Source: Flavobacterium palustre (lineage in GTDB: Bacteria > Bacteroidota > Bacteroidia > Flavobacteriales > Flavobacteriaceae). From it: 64,000 bases of DNA. Positions 35,334 through 44,732 of this stretch are shown one piece after another (within the stretch, counting starts at the first letter, position 1; the number at the start of each line of letters is the position of its first letter). Where the stretch lies: positions 510 through 64,509 of the forward strand of contig NZ_BMGA01000007.1 in NCBI RefSeq assembly GCF_014639535.1. The letters run 5' to 3'. The position numbers were made by a program, and so were the translations under genes. The notes below the pieces were generated by a model, which saw only the letters and a program-made list of their open reading frames with translations, searched no databases and was not told where the DNA came from.

Positions 35334-37369
35334 TTAAAATTTGAATACCAATTACTATTTAATTTCGATTTTGAATCGCCCAGAATTTTTTCTAATGTAT
35401 AATCTTTCGCCTGAGCTTTTGTTAATTGATGTGACCAGGCAGCTCTTTCTTTCGGTTGAAATCCCGGTCCAGAACAATTGTATTCAGCATAAAAAGAAGC
35501 TTTTTCGGCATCAGCTTTAGACCAGTTATTCCAACCTTCTTTTCGAATGTGTTTCCCCATTTCGCAATTAAAAAAAACTGTTTTTGCATGAATACGCCAA
35601 GGACGTCCCAGATAAACTTCTGTAGCTTTTTCATCGGCAGTCAATTTGCAATTCATAAAAACAAAACCATACTTAGAGCCTTCAGGCGTAGAAGCTGCCG
35701 TTAGATAAGCATTACTTTTAGCATGAATATCGCAATTTTCAAATACTGCTGTGGCGCTACCAAAAATAAAATCCACCGTCCCTTCGATAAAACAATCCTT
35801 AAAATATTGCTTAAATCCTTCTCCAGAAGTATATAATGTATCCTGATTTCCTAAAATAACGCAATTTGAAACCACTACTCTATCAGCCACTACAGACAAA
35901 GCAATTGCCTGCCCAACAGCACCGGCTGTATTTTGAATGGTGAAATTTGCTGCCTTAAAATCATTTCCTTCAACTAAAACTGTTGGTGTCAAAAAAGTAC
36001 TATTGCGACCTAAATTGATTTTTCCAAAATAATCATCAAAAGTAATTATCGTTTTTTCTTTGCTTTCGCCAATTAAAGAAATCTTTGTGTTCCATTCCGG
36101 AATTCTCACTTTTTCATGATAAATACCATTCTTAATTGTAATCAAAACTCTTTTGTATGGAAATGAAGGCGAATTGTATATCGCTTCCTGAATACTGGTA
36201 TAATCTCCACTACCATCAAGAGCTACAACAATGTTGTATTCGTCCTGAGGCTTTTTTACTGTTTTCTTTTCCGATAATTTCAGTTCAGTTGAAAGTTTTT
36301 TTTTCCACTTCTCGTAGCCTTTCAACACTTCTTTAGGTTCATTGGTGTACCAGGAATAACCATTTCTTCTTTCAGCACCAATTTCAGCTAAATCATATTT
36401 CTTAATTCCGTCACGATCACAAAAGAAAGGTCTGTTATCATCTAATTCCATAAAACGAGCCCAAAGTGGAAGTGCAGTAGCATCAGGAATCATTTTCTTA
36501 TCAACTATTTTTCCGTCTTTTATAATGCGTTCTTCTCTCAATCCTGTAATTTTAACCTTTTCAAACCAGGCAACCGCAGCCTCAACCGCAGCAATTACTT
36601 CTTTTGATGGATTATCAATCGACATTAATAACAAAACAATCTTAGCCGATTCTTTTCCACTTAATGATGGTAATTCATAAGCACGTGCTTTAGCAGGCAA
36701 CAAAGTAGTTTCGTCATGCTGCGCACACCATGCAGTCAAAATACCGTTTTGTTTGTACTGACTTTTAACAATACAATCAATTCCTTTATCAAAAGCTATT
36801 TTACATTTTTCAACTATTTCATCCGATGGTTTTATCGAATAAAAATCCGTTTTATCTTTAATCTCTTTCAGAATCTCAAGAATTCGAACCATCGAATCAT
36901 CATTATAGGTAATATGGGTGTAATAGCCTTTTTTCAAAGGATAAAATTGCGGCCAGCCACCATTGTCATATTGCGCTTGTAACAAATAATCCAACCCGGC
37001 TAGAAAGGCTTTTTTATAACTCTCATCCGGTTGTTGTTTATAAATTTTAGAAAGAAAAAGCATTTCCTGAGAAGTAGCACTGTTATCGGTTGTACAACCT
37101 TCAGTTGAGCTTTTAAGAGCCAATAATTCTTTCTTTTGCGCATCCGAAAGCGGTTTTTGCATTTGGATATTTTTTGGCCACCCGCCAATATTGCGTTGGT
37201 ACAACAATACATTTTCGGCAACTGCTTTTGCTTCTTTTGAGGCAAACCAATTCTCGTCTTTCATTTCAGTAATACTTTTCCATGATTTATCAAGCAGCTG
37301 AGCCTGAGAATTCATTGCAAATACACTGCATAAAAAAAGCGTAAGTATAATTTTAAATCTATTCATCAT
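35330..37369 (-). CDS. Bifunctional PL10 pectate lyase - CE8 pectin methylesterase fusion
   Basis: The 679-residue protein carries a signal peptide (about 1-23), a PL10 lyase domain (about 25-360: LLYQRNIGGWPKNIQMQKPL, AQYDNGGWPQFYPLKKGYY, HITYNDDSMVRIL, CAQHDETTLLPAKARAYELP) and a CE8 domain (about 378-679: GAVGQAIALSVVADR, GNQDTLYTSGEG, TVDFIFGSATA, LGRPWRIHAKT). A lysine-rich linker (KLSEKKTVKKPQDEYN) joins them. Demethylation and beta-elimination are thus combined in one chain. No lipobox is seen, so it is probably periplasmic, unlike the separate surface PL10 and CE8 lipoproteins at 21223-23820. It starts 3 bp after the GH43 stop. Confidence 0.95.
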   Translation of the reverse strand: MMNRFKIILTLFLCSVFAMNSQAQLLDKSWKSITEMKDENWFASKEAKAVAENVLLYQRNIGGWPKNIQMQKPLSDAQKKELLALKSSTEGCTTDNSATSQEMLFLSKIYKQQPDESYKKAFLAGLDYLLQAQYDNGGWPQFYPLKKGYYTHITYNDDSMVRILEILKEIKDKTDFYSIKPSDEIVEKCKIAFDKGIDCIVKSQYKQNGILTAWCAQHDETTLLPAKARAYELPSLSGKESAKIVLLLMSIDNPSKEVIAAVEAAVAWFEKVKITGLREERIIKDGKIVDKKMIPDATALPLWARFMELDDNRPFFCDRDGIKKYDLAEIGAERRNGYSWYTNEPKEVLKGYEKWKKKLSTELKLSEKKTVKKPQDEYNIVVALDGSGDYTSIQEAIYNSPSFPYKRVLITIKNGIYHEKVRIPEWNTKISLIGESKEKTIITFDDYFGKINLGRNSTFLTPTVLVEGNDFKAANFTIQNTAGAVGQAIALSVVADRVVVSNCVILGNQDTLYTSGEGFKQYFKDCFIEGTVDFIFGSATAVFENCDIHAKSNAYLTAASTPEGSKYGFVFMNCKLTADEKATEVYLGRPWRIHAKTVFFNCEMGKHIRKEGWNNWSKADAEKASFYAEYNCSGPGFQPKERAAWSHQLTKAQAKDYTLEKILGDSKSKLNSNWYSNFK

Positions 37370-37372
37370 AAT

Positions 37373-38998
37373 CTATTTTGTAAATCTAAACCAATCAATT
37401 GCTACACTTCCGGCATCGTTTATTTTGCCTTCTCTAAGCGCTGTTAAACCAATTTTAGCTCCAATCCATTTTCCTTCACGGGATTTAAAATCCTCACCTA
37501 AAGGCTGAAAAATTTTACCATCTGTACTGTAAAAGAAACTGCAAATTCCACCCGCTTTTACCTTAGTTTGTAAATAAAAAGTGTTTTTAGTTAACTTAAC
37601 CGCTGCTGATTCTTTCTCCATCCCTTTTTTATCAGCATTTTTACAAGTTACCTGAGAAATAAACAATTCGCCATTTTGCTGTTTTACTTTTAGCATACTA
37701 TAATCCAATCCCATAATCACTAAAGCAATACTTTCTCCGTCAAAGCGGGCATTGAAAGTCATTTTAGTAGTAGCCGTAAATTCGTTAGCCGGGAATTTTT
37801 GTGCTAAAATATTAGGAACATCAAATAAGTTAACTGCTTTTTCAGGCATTGGACGACAAAATAAATTATAGAATCCCATTGATGTTGGCATTCCCCAATA
37901 CACCTGATAATTAGCATGCCATTGCCATTGCAGACCTAATTTGGTCGAATCAAATTCATCCGAATCTGGCGGAGTCATTATTGGATAGGTTTTTCCAATA
38001 TTTGGTTTTTTATAGGTCAAAACAGGTTCGCCTTTTCCGTCTTTGTCTTTATCAATTCCTATCACCGGCCAATCGTTAATCCATTTCATAGGCTGCAAAT
38101 GCACAATTCTACCATAAGCACCTTTGTCCTGAAAATGAAAAAACCAATCTTCACCTGATGGCGTATCCACCCAAGCTCCTTGATGAGGGCCATTAATAGG
38201 TGTATTGCCCTGATCGATTACTTTTCGTTTTTCATAAGGTCCAAAAACATTTTTGGAACGCATAACAGTTTGCCATCCGGTAGGAACTCCGCCTGCAGGC
38301 GCAAAAATATAGTAGTAACCATTGCGTTTGTAAAACTTTGGTCCTTCAACAGTTGCTTCGTCAAAATGACCGTCAAGAACCATAACCGCATCATCATTAG
38401 CAATTGTTCCTTCCGAATTCATAGAACAAACAGCTAATAAACTTTTTGCTCCGGCACGACTTCCTGCAAAAGCAAATCCTAAATAAGCTTTTCCATCATC
38501 ATCCCATAAAGGTGCAGGATCAATCAGTCCTACTCCCGATTTTACTAATATTGGTTCAGACCAGAGTCCTTTAGGATCTTTAGTTTTAATCATATAAATT
38601 CCGTAATCAGGATCTGGGTAATAAATATAAAACTCCTCATTGTGGTAACGAATACAAGGCGCCCAAACTCCGTTTCCGTGTTGTGGCTTGTCAAAAACAT
38701 CAAAAGGGGGTTGTTTTGGGAGTGCATAATTCACTAATTCCCAATTCACCAAATCCTTAGAATGCAAAATAGGCAATCCCGGAATACAGTTAAAAGAAGA
38801 AGCCGTCATATAATAATCCTCCCCCACACGAATCGCATCCGGATCAGAATAATCGGCATGTAAAATGGGATTTTTATAAGTTCCGTCGCCATTATCGGCC
38901 ACCCAAACTTTAGAGATTTCATTTGTTTTTTGAGCAACAATTAGTTGGCTCGACAGCATAACTAATCCTACTGCAACTGCATTATTTAGAAACTTCAT
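37373..38998 (-). CDS. GH43-family glycosidase with C-terminal beta-sandwich
   Basis: The 541-residue protein has a signal peptide ending LIVAQ. The five-bladed propeller shows GH43 catalytic residues: Asp near 51 in ILHADYSDPDAIR, the pKa-modulating Asp in DPAPLWDDDGKAYLG (about 160), and Glu near 217 in EATVEGPKFYKRNGYYY. About residues 330-541 form a concanavalin A-like domain (LGLQWQWHANYQ; AIDWFRFTK), as in GH43 beta-xylosidases and related enzymes. In a pectin locus it may trim xylose, arabinose or galactose side chains; the sugar cannot be assigned. It is the first gene of its unit. Confidence 0.92.
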   Translation of the reverse strand: MKFLNNAVAVGLVMLSSQLIVAQKTNEISKVWVADNGDGTYKNPILHADYSDPDAIRVGEDYYMTASSFNCIPGLPILHSKDLVNWELVNYALPKQPPFDVFDKPQHGNGVWAPCIRYHNEEFYIYYPDPDYGIYMIKTKDPKGLWSEPILVKSGVGLIDPAPLWDDDGKAYLGFAFAGSRAGAKSLLAVCSMNSEGTIANDDAVMVLDGHFDEATVEGPKFYKRNGYYYIFAPAGGVPTGWQTVMRSKNVFGPYEKRKVIDQGNTPINGPHQGAWVDTPSGEDWFFHFQDKGAYGRIVHLQPMKWINDWPVIGIDKDKDGKGEPVLTYKKPNIGKTYPIMTPPDSDEFDSTKLGLQWQWHANYQVYWGMPTSMGFYNLFCRPMPEKAVNLFDVPNILAQKFPANEFTATTKMTFNARFDGESIALVIMGLDYSMLKVKQQNGELFISQVTCKNADKKGMEKESAAVKLTKNTFYLQTKVKAGGICSFFYSTDGKIFQPLGEDFKSREGKWIGAKIGLTALREGKINDAGSVAIDWFRFTK

Positions 38999-39126
38999 AG
39001 AAGAAAATTAAACGTTAAGTAATCTCAATTTTAAACCATATAAGTCACATAAGTTTTAATCAGAAGCTTATTTGACTTATAACTTAAGTGTTTAAAATCA
39101 AGCTCATATAAGTAAGCAAAAAACAT
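38999..39126 (-). promoter_or_regulatory. Promoter region of the GH43 unit
   Basis: About 130 AT-rich bp with repeated CATATAAGT and TTTTAATC/TTTAAAATC words. No full TAnnTTTG is found. A half-site GTAATC at 39019-39024 resembles half of the LacI operator, but the other half is absent. Confidence 0.35.
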
Positions 39127-39188
39127 TAAAAAAAACCATTAAGAAATTAAGAGACATCAAGTCTATATTTTCTTAATTTCTTAATGGT
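39127..39188 (-). terminator. Terminator of the GH28-GH105-GH105 unit
   Basis: The perfect 18-bp arms ACCATTAAGAAATTAAGA / TCTTAATTTCTTAATGGT enclose an 18-nt loop and are followed by eight T on the minus strand, 26 bp after the GH105 stop. Confidence 0.92.
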
Positions 39189-39214
39189 AAAATTTTATTT
39201 TTTATAATTTGAAA

Positions 39215-40438
39215 TTATCGGTTTAATTCGATTGCAGCTAAAATAAATGGTCCTGTAGCTTTAGGATCATTATCTTTCTTTTTCTCATTAACATAATATT
39301 CATAAGAACCATCTCTGTATGGATTCCCTCCTAAACCTGCTACCTGACAACATTGAGTTAACGTAATTCCACCATCGGCATCAACTCTGATTAATTTAGT
39401 AGTTAATCCATCAAAAGCGAAATTAGCCACTTTTTTAAATTTAGCCGGTAAATAACCTTTGTTTACTCCTTTTGCTAAAGCATAAGCAAACATAGACGAA
39501 CCTGAAGCTTCCAGATAATTTCCTTCTCTACCCGCCATATCCGTTACCTGATACCACAATCCTGTTTTTTTATCCTGTACTTTTTCTAAAGCAACAGCCA
39601 ATTCGTTCAAATAACCTACTAATTCTTTTTGTTTTGGATGCTCTTTTGGGAAATTATCCAAAACATCAACTAATGCCATTGCATACCAACCTAAAGCACG
39701 AGACCAGAAATTAGGTGATTTTCCAGTTACTTTATCTGCCCAAGGCATTTTTCTGCTTTCGTCCCAAGCGTGGTATAACAATCCTGTTTTAGGATCTTTG
39801 TCGTTTTTCTCCAGTAATTCAAACTGTTTAGCAACATCATCTAATTTTTTTCCATTTTCAAACTTCGTAGTATATTGAGCGTAGAATGGTTGTCCCATGT
39901 ACAACCCGTCTAACCACATTTGATTAGGATAAATTTGTTTGTGCCAAAATCCTCCACTTGCCGTTCTTGGTTGATTATCCAATTGTTTTCTGATGGTTTG
40001 CATAGCAACTAAATACTTATTCTCTTTTGTTCTGTCGTAAATATCAAACAAAATATTAGCCGCTACCACCATATCAATATTGTACTTATCCATTTCATAA
40101 GTAGCAATTTTACCATTTTCGTCAATTAAAGCATCTGCGTATCCTTTTACATACTCATAATACTTTTCATCTTTGGTTTTTTTGTACAATTCCTCAATAG
40201 AACTGGCAACTAAACCATGAACATAATCCCATTTTGCAGTGGTTCTGTCATCGATTTGAAAAGCTTTTGGATGACGCATCATTAGCGTCAAAGCCATTTT
40301 TTCTGACCATTTTAGTTTTGAAGATGTCAAATCCTTTGCTGCCGAAGTTGCATTTGACTGCGATTTACAACTTGTAAATCCTAATGCACCTATTAAAATA
40401 AACGTAAATAAAAATTGTTTTGCTCTCATTAATTTCAT
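39215..40438 (-). CDS. GH105 unsaturated galacturonyl/rhamnogalacturonyl hydrolase lipoprotein, copy A
   Basis: GH105 enzymes remove the 4,5-unsaturated uronic acid left by pectate lyases from the non-reducing end. The 407-residue protein has lipobox GFTSCKSQS; with no acidic residues after the Cys, periplasmic location is likely. The alpha/alpha-barrel shows HKQIYPNQMWLDGLYMGQPF, with the catalytic Asp near residue 176, plus YHAWDESRKMPWADK and RALGWYAMALVD. It ends in GSYEYYVNEKKKDNDPKATG. A paralogue with about the same motifs lies 26 bp upstream. Confidence 0.95.
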   Translation of the reverse strand: MKLMRAKQFLFTFILIGALGFTSCKSQSNATSAAKDLTSSKLKWSEKMALTLMMRHPKAFQIDDRTTAKWDYVHGLVASSIEELYKKTKDEKYYEYVKGYADALIDENGKIATYEMDKYNIDMVVAANILFDIYDRTKENKYLVAMQTIRKQLDNQPRTASGGFWHKQIYPNQMWLDGLYMGQPFYAQYTTKFENGKKLDDVAKQFELLEKNDKDPKTGLLYHAWDESRKMPWADKVTGKSPNFWSRALGWYAMALVDVLDNFPKEHPKQKELVGYLNELAVALEKVQDKKTGLWYQVTDMAGREGNYLEASGSSMFAYALAKGVNKGYLPAKFKKVANFAFDGLTTKLIRVDADGGITLTQCCQVAGLGGNPYRDGSYEYYVNEKKKDNDPKATGPFILAAIELNR

Positions 40439-40464
40439 CTTGTTATGTTTAATTTATTGTTTTA

Positions 40465-41700
40465 TTATTTATCTAATTCGATTGCTGCCAATAAAAAAGC
40501 ACCCAATCCGTGTGAATTGTCCACTTTAATTTTTTCACTCATATAATATTCAAATGAACCGTCTCTGTATGGATTCCCGCCTAAACCTGCACTTGCACAT
40601 ACTTGTGTGATATGTATTTCGCCATTGCTGTCCACTTTTATCAGTTTTGATGTCAAACCATTAAAACCTTTATTCGCCACTTTATTCATTGATGAAGGCA
40701 AATAGCCTTTTTTCACTCCTTTGGCGATAGCGTAAACTAACATTGATGAGCCCGAAGCTTCTAAATAATTCCCTGCTCTCTTTGGTAAATTGGGCACTTG
40801 ATACCATAATCCCGAAGCATCCTGATATTTACTAACGCCATCGGCTAATTCATTCAAATAAGAAACTAATTGCTTTTGTTTTGGGTGGTCTTTTGGAAAA
40901 TAATCCAACACATCTACCAAAGCCATTCCATACCAACCCAAAGCTCTTAACCAAATATGTGGAGCTGTCCCCGTTTCTTTATTTGCCCAGGGCATTTTTT
41001 TACTTTCATCCCAGGCATGAAAAAACAATCCTGTTGTTTTATCGTAAGCATGATGGCGAAGCAACTCAAATTGATGCACCACATCATCTAATTTTTCACC
41101 CTTTTCAAACTCAACAGTATATCTTGCATAAAATGGCTGTCCCATATACAAACCGTCTAACCACATTTGATTAGGATAAATTGCTTTATGCCAAAATCCG
41201 CCGGAGACTGTTCTGGGATAATCAACAAACTGGTTTCGCAATGTTTGCAAAGCCTTTAAATACTTCTGATTTTGTGTTTTATTATAAAGTCCAAAAAGAA
41301 TTTTTCCGGCATTTATAAAATCAATATTATGATCCTTCGGATTAAAATTTGCAAAAGATCCTGTACTGTCAATTAATGTATCGGCATAGTCTCTTATGTA
41401 AGTAAAATATTTCGGGTCTTTTGTTTTAGCATACAACTTTTCGTAAGCAGTTAAAATCATACCAATCTTATAATCCCATTTCGGTTTTTCATGATTATCA
41501 ATCTGCCAGGCTTTAGGATGACGTTTCATAATTGACAATGCCATTCTTTCTGACCATTTTAGCTTATCAGAAATTAATTGCTCTTGTTTATTTACAGCAG
41601 CTGCTTTTGTTTTCTCAATTGGTTTACAACATAAAAACAAAATGCAAATGGTAAATATCCCAAAACCCGAATACACAAACAAAGAAAGTTTTTTCATCAT
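40465..41700 (-). CDS. GH105 unsaturated galacturonyl/rhamnogalacturonyl hydrolase lipoprotein, copy B
   Basis: From ATG 41700 the protein has 411 residues and a lipoprotein signal ending LFLCCKPIEK; the frame is open to 41721 (MFTIKYS...), but the inner Met-Met-Lys-Lys start fits a signal peptide better. Catalytic features match copy A: HKAIYPNQMWLDGLYMGQPF, HAWDESKKMPWANK and RALGWYGMALVD. Differences are concentrated in the N-terminal half (SFANFNPKDHNIDFINAGK against IATYEMDKYNIDMVVAANI). The pair may divide unsaturated galacturonyl-galacturonate and galacturonyl-rhamnose substrates. The GH28 gene ends 70 bp upstream. Confidence 0.94.
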   Translation of the reverse strand: MMKKLSLFVYSGFGIFTICILFLCCKPIEKTKAAAVNKQEQLISDKLKWSERMALSIMKRHPKAWQIDNHEKPKWDYKIGMILTAYEKLYAKTKDPKYFTYIRDYADTLIDSTGSFANFNPKDHNIDFINAGKILFGLYNKTQNQKYLKALQTLRNQFVDYPRTVSGGFWHKAIYPNQMWLDGLYMGQPFYARYTVEFEKGEKLDDVVHQFELLRHHAYDKTTGLFFHAWDESKKMPWANKETGTAPHIWLRALGWYGMALVDVLDYFPKDHPKQKQLVSYLNELADGVSKYQDASGLWYQVPNLPKRAGNYLEASGSSMLVYAIAKGVKKGYLPSSMNKVANKGFNGLTSKLIKVDSNGEIHITQVCASAGLGGNPYRDGSFEYYMSEKIKVDNSHGLGAFLLAAIELDK

Positions 41701-41770
41701 ACTATATTTTATTGTGAACATTCAATTCTTCTAAACCATCTGTGGTCAACAGCCAATCCTCATTTCATAA

Positions 41771-43201
41771 TTATTGGGGACTTTCTACTTTTTGACCGTT
41801 GATAAACGTATTTACAAATTGGATATTTTTTACATTTTCGATTGAATAAGCCTCTCCAACTTTATCGATAGTTACATTTTTCAACAACACGTTTTCAATA
41901 GGCAGTTCTTTATAACCCTGAGCTAAGACTCCGTATTTTCCGCCATTCTTAACTTTTACATTTTCCAGAATTACATTTTTGACCTGAGGAATATAATTAC
42001 CTGTTTGATTTCCGTACACATTATAAAACATATTGATTCTCAAAACAGCTTCTTTTACCTGACCTACTTTGATATTTCTGACAAAAACATTTTCTACAAT
42101 TCCTCCTCTTCTGGAATTGGATTTGATACGAATGGCTCTGTCTAAATTAGGACTATCCATAGCGCAATTTTCAACAAAAACATTTTTAATTCCGCCCGTC
42201 ATTTCACTTCCCATCACCACTCCGCCATGACCATCAAGCATTTTACAATTTTGAACAATAATGTTTTCGCTTTTCATCGCTACGCGTCTTCCATCACCAT
42301 CTTTACCCGCTTTTATAGCTATACAATCATCACCGGTATTAAATGTACAATTTTTAATGATTACATTTTTAGAATATTCCGGATCACAACCGTCATTATT
42401 TGGCCCATGACTTTCCACAGTTACACCGTCAACCGTTACATTAGTGGATTTCATTGGATGAATTACCCAAAATGGCGCATTGATAATTTTTACGTCTTTA
42501 ACTAAAGCATCGGTACATTCAAAAAACTCAATAAAATTGGGTCTTAAATAAGAGCCCTCTCCATAAATTCTTTGTTCTACCGGAACATTTTGCTCTCCGG
42601 ATTCTACTAAACGAACCCGGTTTTGAGGATCATTTTGATTACCCCTCCCTTCAATCCATCCATATTGTTTTGCTCCGCACCAGTACCACCAATTGTCATT
42701 ATCAGCCTGACCATTCAAAACACCTTTTCCGGTAACAGCTACCTTCTTTTTATTATAAGCATAAATTAAGGGGGAATGATTCATACATTCTGTTCCTTCA
42801 AAAGTAGTTTTCACCAAAGGATAATCAGAAGATTTTGTACTAAACAAAATTTCAGCTCCGTCTTCCAAATGAAGATTTACATTATTATCCAAATGAATGG
42901 GTCCGGTTAAAAATTTACCCGCTGGAACAACTACCTTACCTCCTCCATTTTTAGTACAGGCTGCAATTGCTTTTTTGAAAGCTTCCGAATTATTAATTAC
43001 TCCTCCACTTTTTGCGCCATAATCTACAATACTATATGTTTTATTTGCAAAAACAGGAGCAACTACTGCTTTCTCAATTTGTTGTTTTACTTTCCAAGGA
43101 TTTGCTAAAATTGCATTCGCTCCTTTTTGGGCTGAACAATTAGTCAAAAAAGTCAAAACCATAGAGCAGCAAATAAGGGGACTATAAAATCTATTCATCA
43201 T
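41771..43201 (-). CDS. GH28 polygalacturonase-family glycosidase, first gene of the GH105 unit
   Basis: This 476-residue beta-helix protein has an N-terminal signal (MMNRFYSPLICCSMVLTFLTNCSAQ), where LTNC could also be a lipobox. GH28 residues are complete: NNDGCDPEYS (about 268), TGDDCIAIKAGKDGDGR (about 290), the canonical GHG in LDGHGGVVMGSEMTGG (about 325) and RAIRIKSNSRRGG (about 357). An insertion WWYWCGAKQYGWIEGRGNQN near residue 170 is shared with exo-acting members of the family as I know them. The promoter carries a TAGATTTG box abutting a perfect LacI-type operator. Confidence 0.94.
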   Translation of the reverse strand: MMNRFYSPLICCSMVLTFLTNCSAQKGANAILANPWKVKQQIEKAVVAPVFANKTYSIVDYGAKSGGVINNSEAFKKAIAACTKNGGGKVVVPAGKFLTGPIHLDNNVNLHLEDGAEILFSTKSSDYPLVKTTFEGTECMNHSPLIYAYNKKKVAVTGKGVLNGQADNDNWWYWCGAKQYGWIEGRGNQNDPQNRVRLVESGEQNVPVEQRIYGEGSYLRPNFIEFFECTDALVKDVKIINAPFWVIHPMKSTNVTVDGVTVESHGPNNDGCDPEYSKNVIIKNCTFNTGDDCIAIKAGKDGDGRRVAMKSENIIVQNCKMLDGHGGVVMGSEMTGGIKNVFVENCAMDSPNLDRAIRIKSNSRRGGIVENVFVRNIKVGQVKEAVLRINMFYNVYGNQTGNYIPQVKNVILENVKVKNGGKYGVLAQGYKELPIENVLLKNVTIDKVGEAYSIENVKNIQFVNTFINGQKVESPQ

Positions 43202-43534
43202 GGATTAAAAAATTAAAGAAGTTTAAATTGAGATTCAAAAATCATTTCGACTAAAAAAGAACCGATTTCATGTAATCGATTACACAAATCTATAGTTATT
43301 TTTTTATTTAAACTATAAAAATCATCAAAAAAAACAGATTTATACAAAAAAAAGAAGAATTATTTTAGTTTATAAAAAAATAAGCTTTTAATTCGCAAAA
43401 TACTATAAAACCGTATTTTAGATAAAAAACAAAGGCAAAAACCTTAATTTGATTTTAAAATGGTATCAATATCGACACCAAACCAATAATTATATAAAAA
43501 AATATAGTATTTTTACCGAGATAGACGAATTATA
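43202..43534. other. Divergent regulatory region between GH28 and the LacI gene
   Basis: The 333 bp contain the minus-strand GH28 promoter with its operator (43271-43292), a plus-strand TATTTTTA -7-like box at 43508-43515 before the LacI gene, and a TGGTATCAATATCGACACCA near-dyad at 43461-43480. The rest is AT-rich with no open frame. Confidence 0.6.
43271..43292 (-). promoter_or_regulatory. LacI-type operator and -7 box of the GH28-GH105 unit
   Basis: The plus strand reads the perfect 14-bp palindrome TGTAATCGATTACA (43271-43284). On the minus strand the -7 box TAGATTTG (43292-43285) abuts it directly, so the operator covers the transcript start, about 70-85 bp before the GH28 ATG. Confidence 0.85.
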
Positions 43535-44560
43535 ATGAGTGGAAAAACAACAATTTATGACATTGCCAAAGCGCTAAATATTACTGCTGCAACCGTTTCG
43601 AGAGCCTTGAATAATAACCCAAAAATTAGTCAAAGTACCCGAAAATTAGTCCTTGAAACGGCTAATAAAATGAATTACAAGCAAAACAAATTAGCATTAG
43701 CATTAAGAAGTGGAAAAAGTAACAATGTAGGCGTTATTGTACCGCGTATTAATACTAATTTTTTCGCATCGGTAATCCGAGGTATCGAAGAAGGCTTACA
43801 TCCAGAAGGCTATCAGGTTATTATTTGCCAAACTCATGAAGACGAAAGTCGGGAAATTGAAAATGTCAACACCTTATTAAACGCTCAGGTTGATGGTATT
43901 TTTATGTCTATATCTAATCTTCCAAAAGAAGACAATCATTACATAGAACGTGTTATTCAGAAAAACATTCCTTTAATCTTTTTTGACCGAAAAAAAGAAA
44001 TGAAGAATGTGAGTTCGGTAACTATTGACGATTATCTGGCCTCTTACCAAACTACCCAACACCTTATAGAACAAGGTTGCAAAAAGATAGCTTATTTCTC
44101 TGGAGACCGTTCGTTAGAAATCTACGAAGACCGCTACAGAGGTTACGAAAAAGCCTTACTTGATAATAATATCCCAATTAACCCGGATTATATTATTTCT
44201 ATAAAAAGTAATGTTACCGAAGGAAGAGATGCTGTAGAAAAATTATTAGCCTTGGAAAATCCGCCAAATGCTATTTTTTCTACCAGTGATTTTGCTGCCT
44301 TAGGAGCCATTCAAAGATTAAAAGAACACGGCATCAAAATCCCGGAAGATTTTTGTGTTTTTGGTTTTGGAAACGAACCTTTTACCAAATTCATGGAATT
44401 GTCCATCTCTACCGTTGACCAATCCCCTTTAGAAATGGGAAAAATGGCTGCTCAGGTATTTTTGGAAAAAATCAACAACAGCGACAACAAAAAATCAGAA
44501 AACAAAGTGGTTTTAATGCCTAAATTGTTGATTAGACAATCTTCAACCAGAATTGCATAA
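43535..44560 (+). CDS. LacI-family transcriptional regulator of the pectin/uronate genes
   Basis: The 341-residue protein has the LacI helix-turn-helix (about 5-25, YDIAKALNITAATVSRALN), the hinge (about 50-60, NKLALALRSGKSN) and a periplasmic-binding-protein-like effector domain with VGVIVPRINTNFFASVIRGI, DGIFMSISN and the C-terminal STVDQSPLEMGKMAAQVF. It stands alone on the plus strand between the GH28-GH105 unit and the uronate operon. Palindromes TGTAATCGATTACA at three nearby promoters and one near the sigma gene are the natural candidates for its binding sites. The effector (KDG, a galacturonide or another intermediate) cannot be read from sequence. Confidence 0.95.
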   Translation: MSGKTTIYDIAKALNITAATVSRALNNNPKISQSTRKLVLETANKMNYKQNKLALALRSGKSNNVGVIVPRINTNFFASVIRGIEEGLHPEGYQVIICQTHEDESREIENVNTLLNAQVDGIFMSISNLPKEDNHYIERVIQKNIPLIFFDRKKEMKNVSSVTIDDYLASYQTTQHLIEQGCKKIAYFSGDRSLEIYEDRYRGYEKALLDNNIPINPDYIISIKSNVTEGRDAVEKLLALENPPNAIFSTSDFAALGAIQRLKEHGIKIPEDFCVFGFGNEPFTKFMELSISTVDQSPLEMGKMAAQVFLEKINNSDNKKSENKVVLMPKLLIRQSSTRIA

Positions 44561-44572
44561 AAAATAAAATTT

Positions 44573-44630
44573 TACCACAGATTTGCAGATTTAATTTTAT
44601 AATCTGTGAATCTGCGGTATTTTTTTTAAG
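44573..44630 (+). terminator. Terminator of the LacI gene
   Basis: The arms TACCACAGATTTGCAGATT and AATCTGTGAATCTGCGGTA pair with a few mismatches and are followed by a T tract. Confidence 0.8.
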
Positions 44631-44663
44631 TCTAAAATGAAATAAACTCCCATTTGAAACCAA

Positions 44664-44705
44664 TAAAAAAAGGGAGGCGTTTTAAAAAAACAACCTCCCT
44701 TTTTA
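44664..44705 (-). terminator. Terminator of the kdu/uxa operon
   Basis: AAAAAAGGGAGG / CCTCCCTTTTT arms with a 16-nt loop lie 28 bp after the uxaA stop, with T residues on the minus strand. Confidence 0.85.
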
Positions 44706-44732
44706 ACTAAAAACAAAATCTAAAAACAATCT

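Noticed and set aside
39019-39024. GTAATC half-site as a LacI operator for the GH43 unit
   Set aside because: The second half of the palindrome is missing and there is no abutting TAnnTTTG box.
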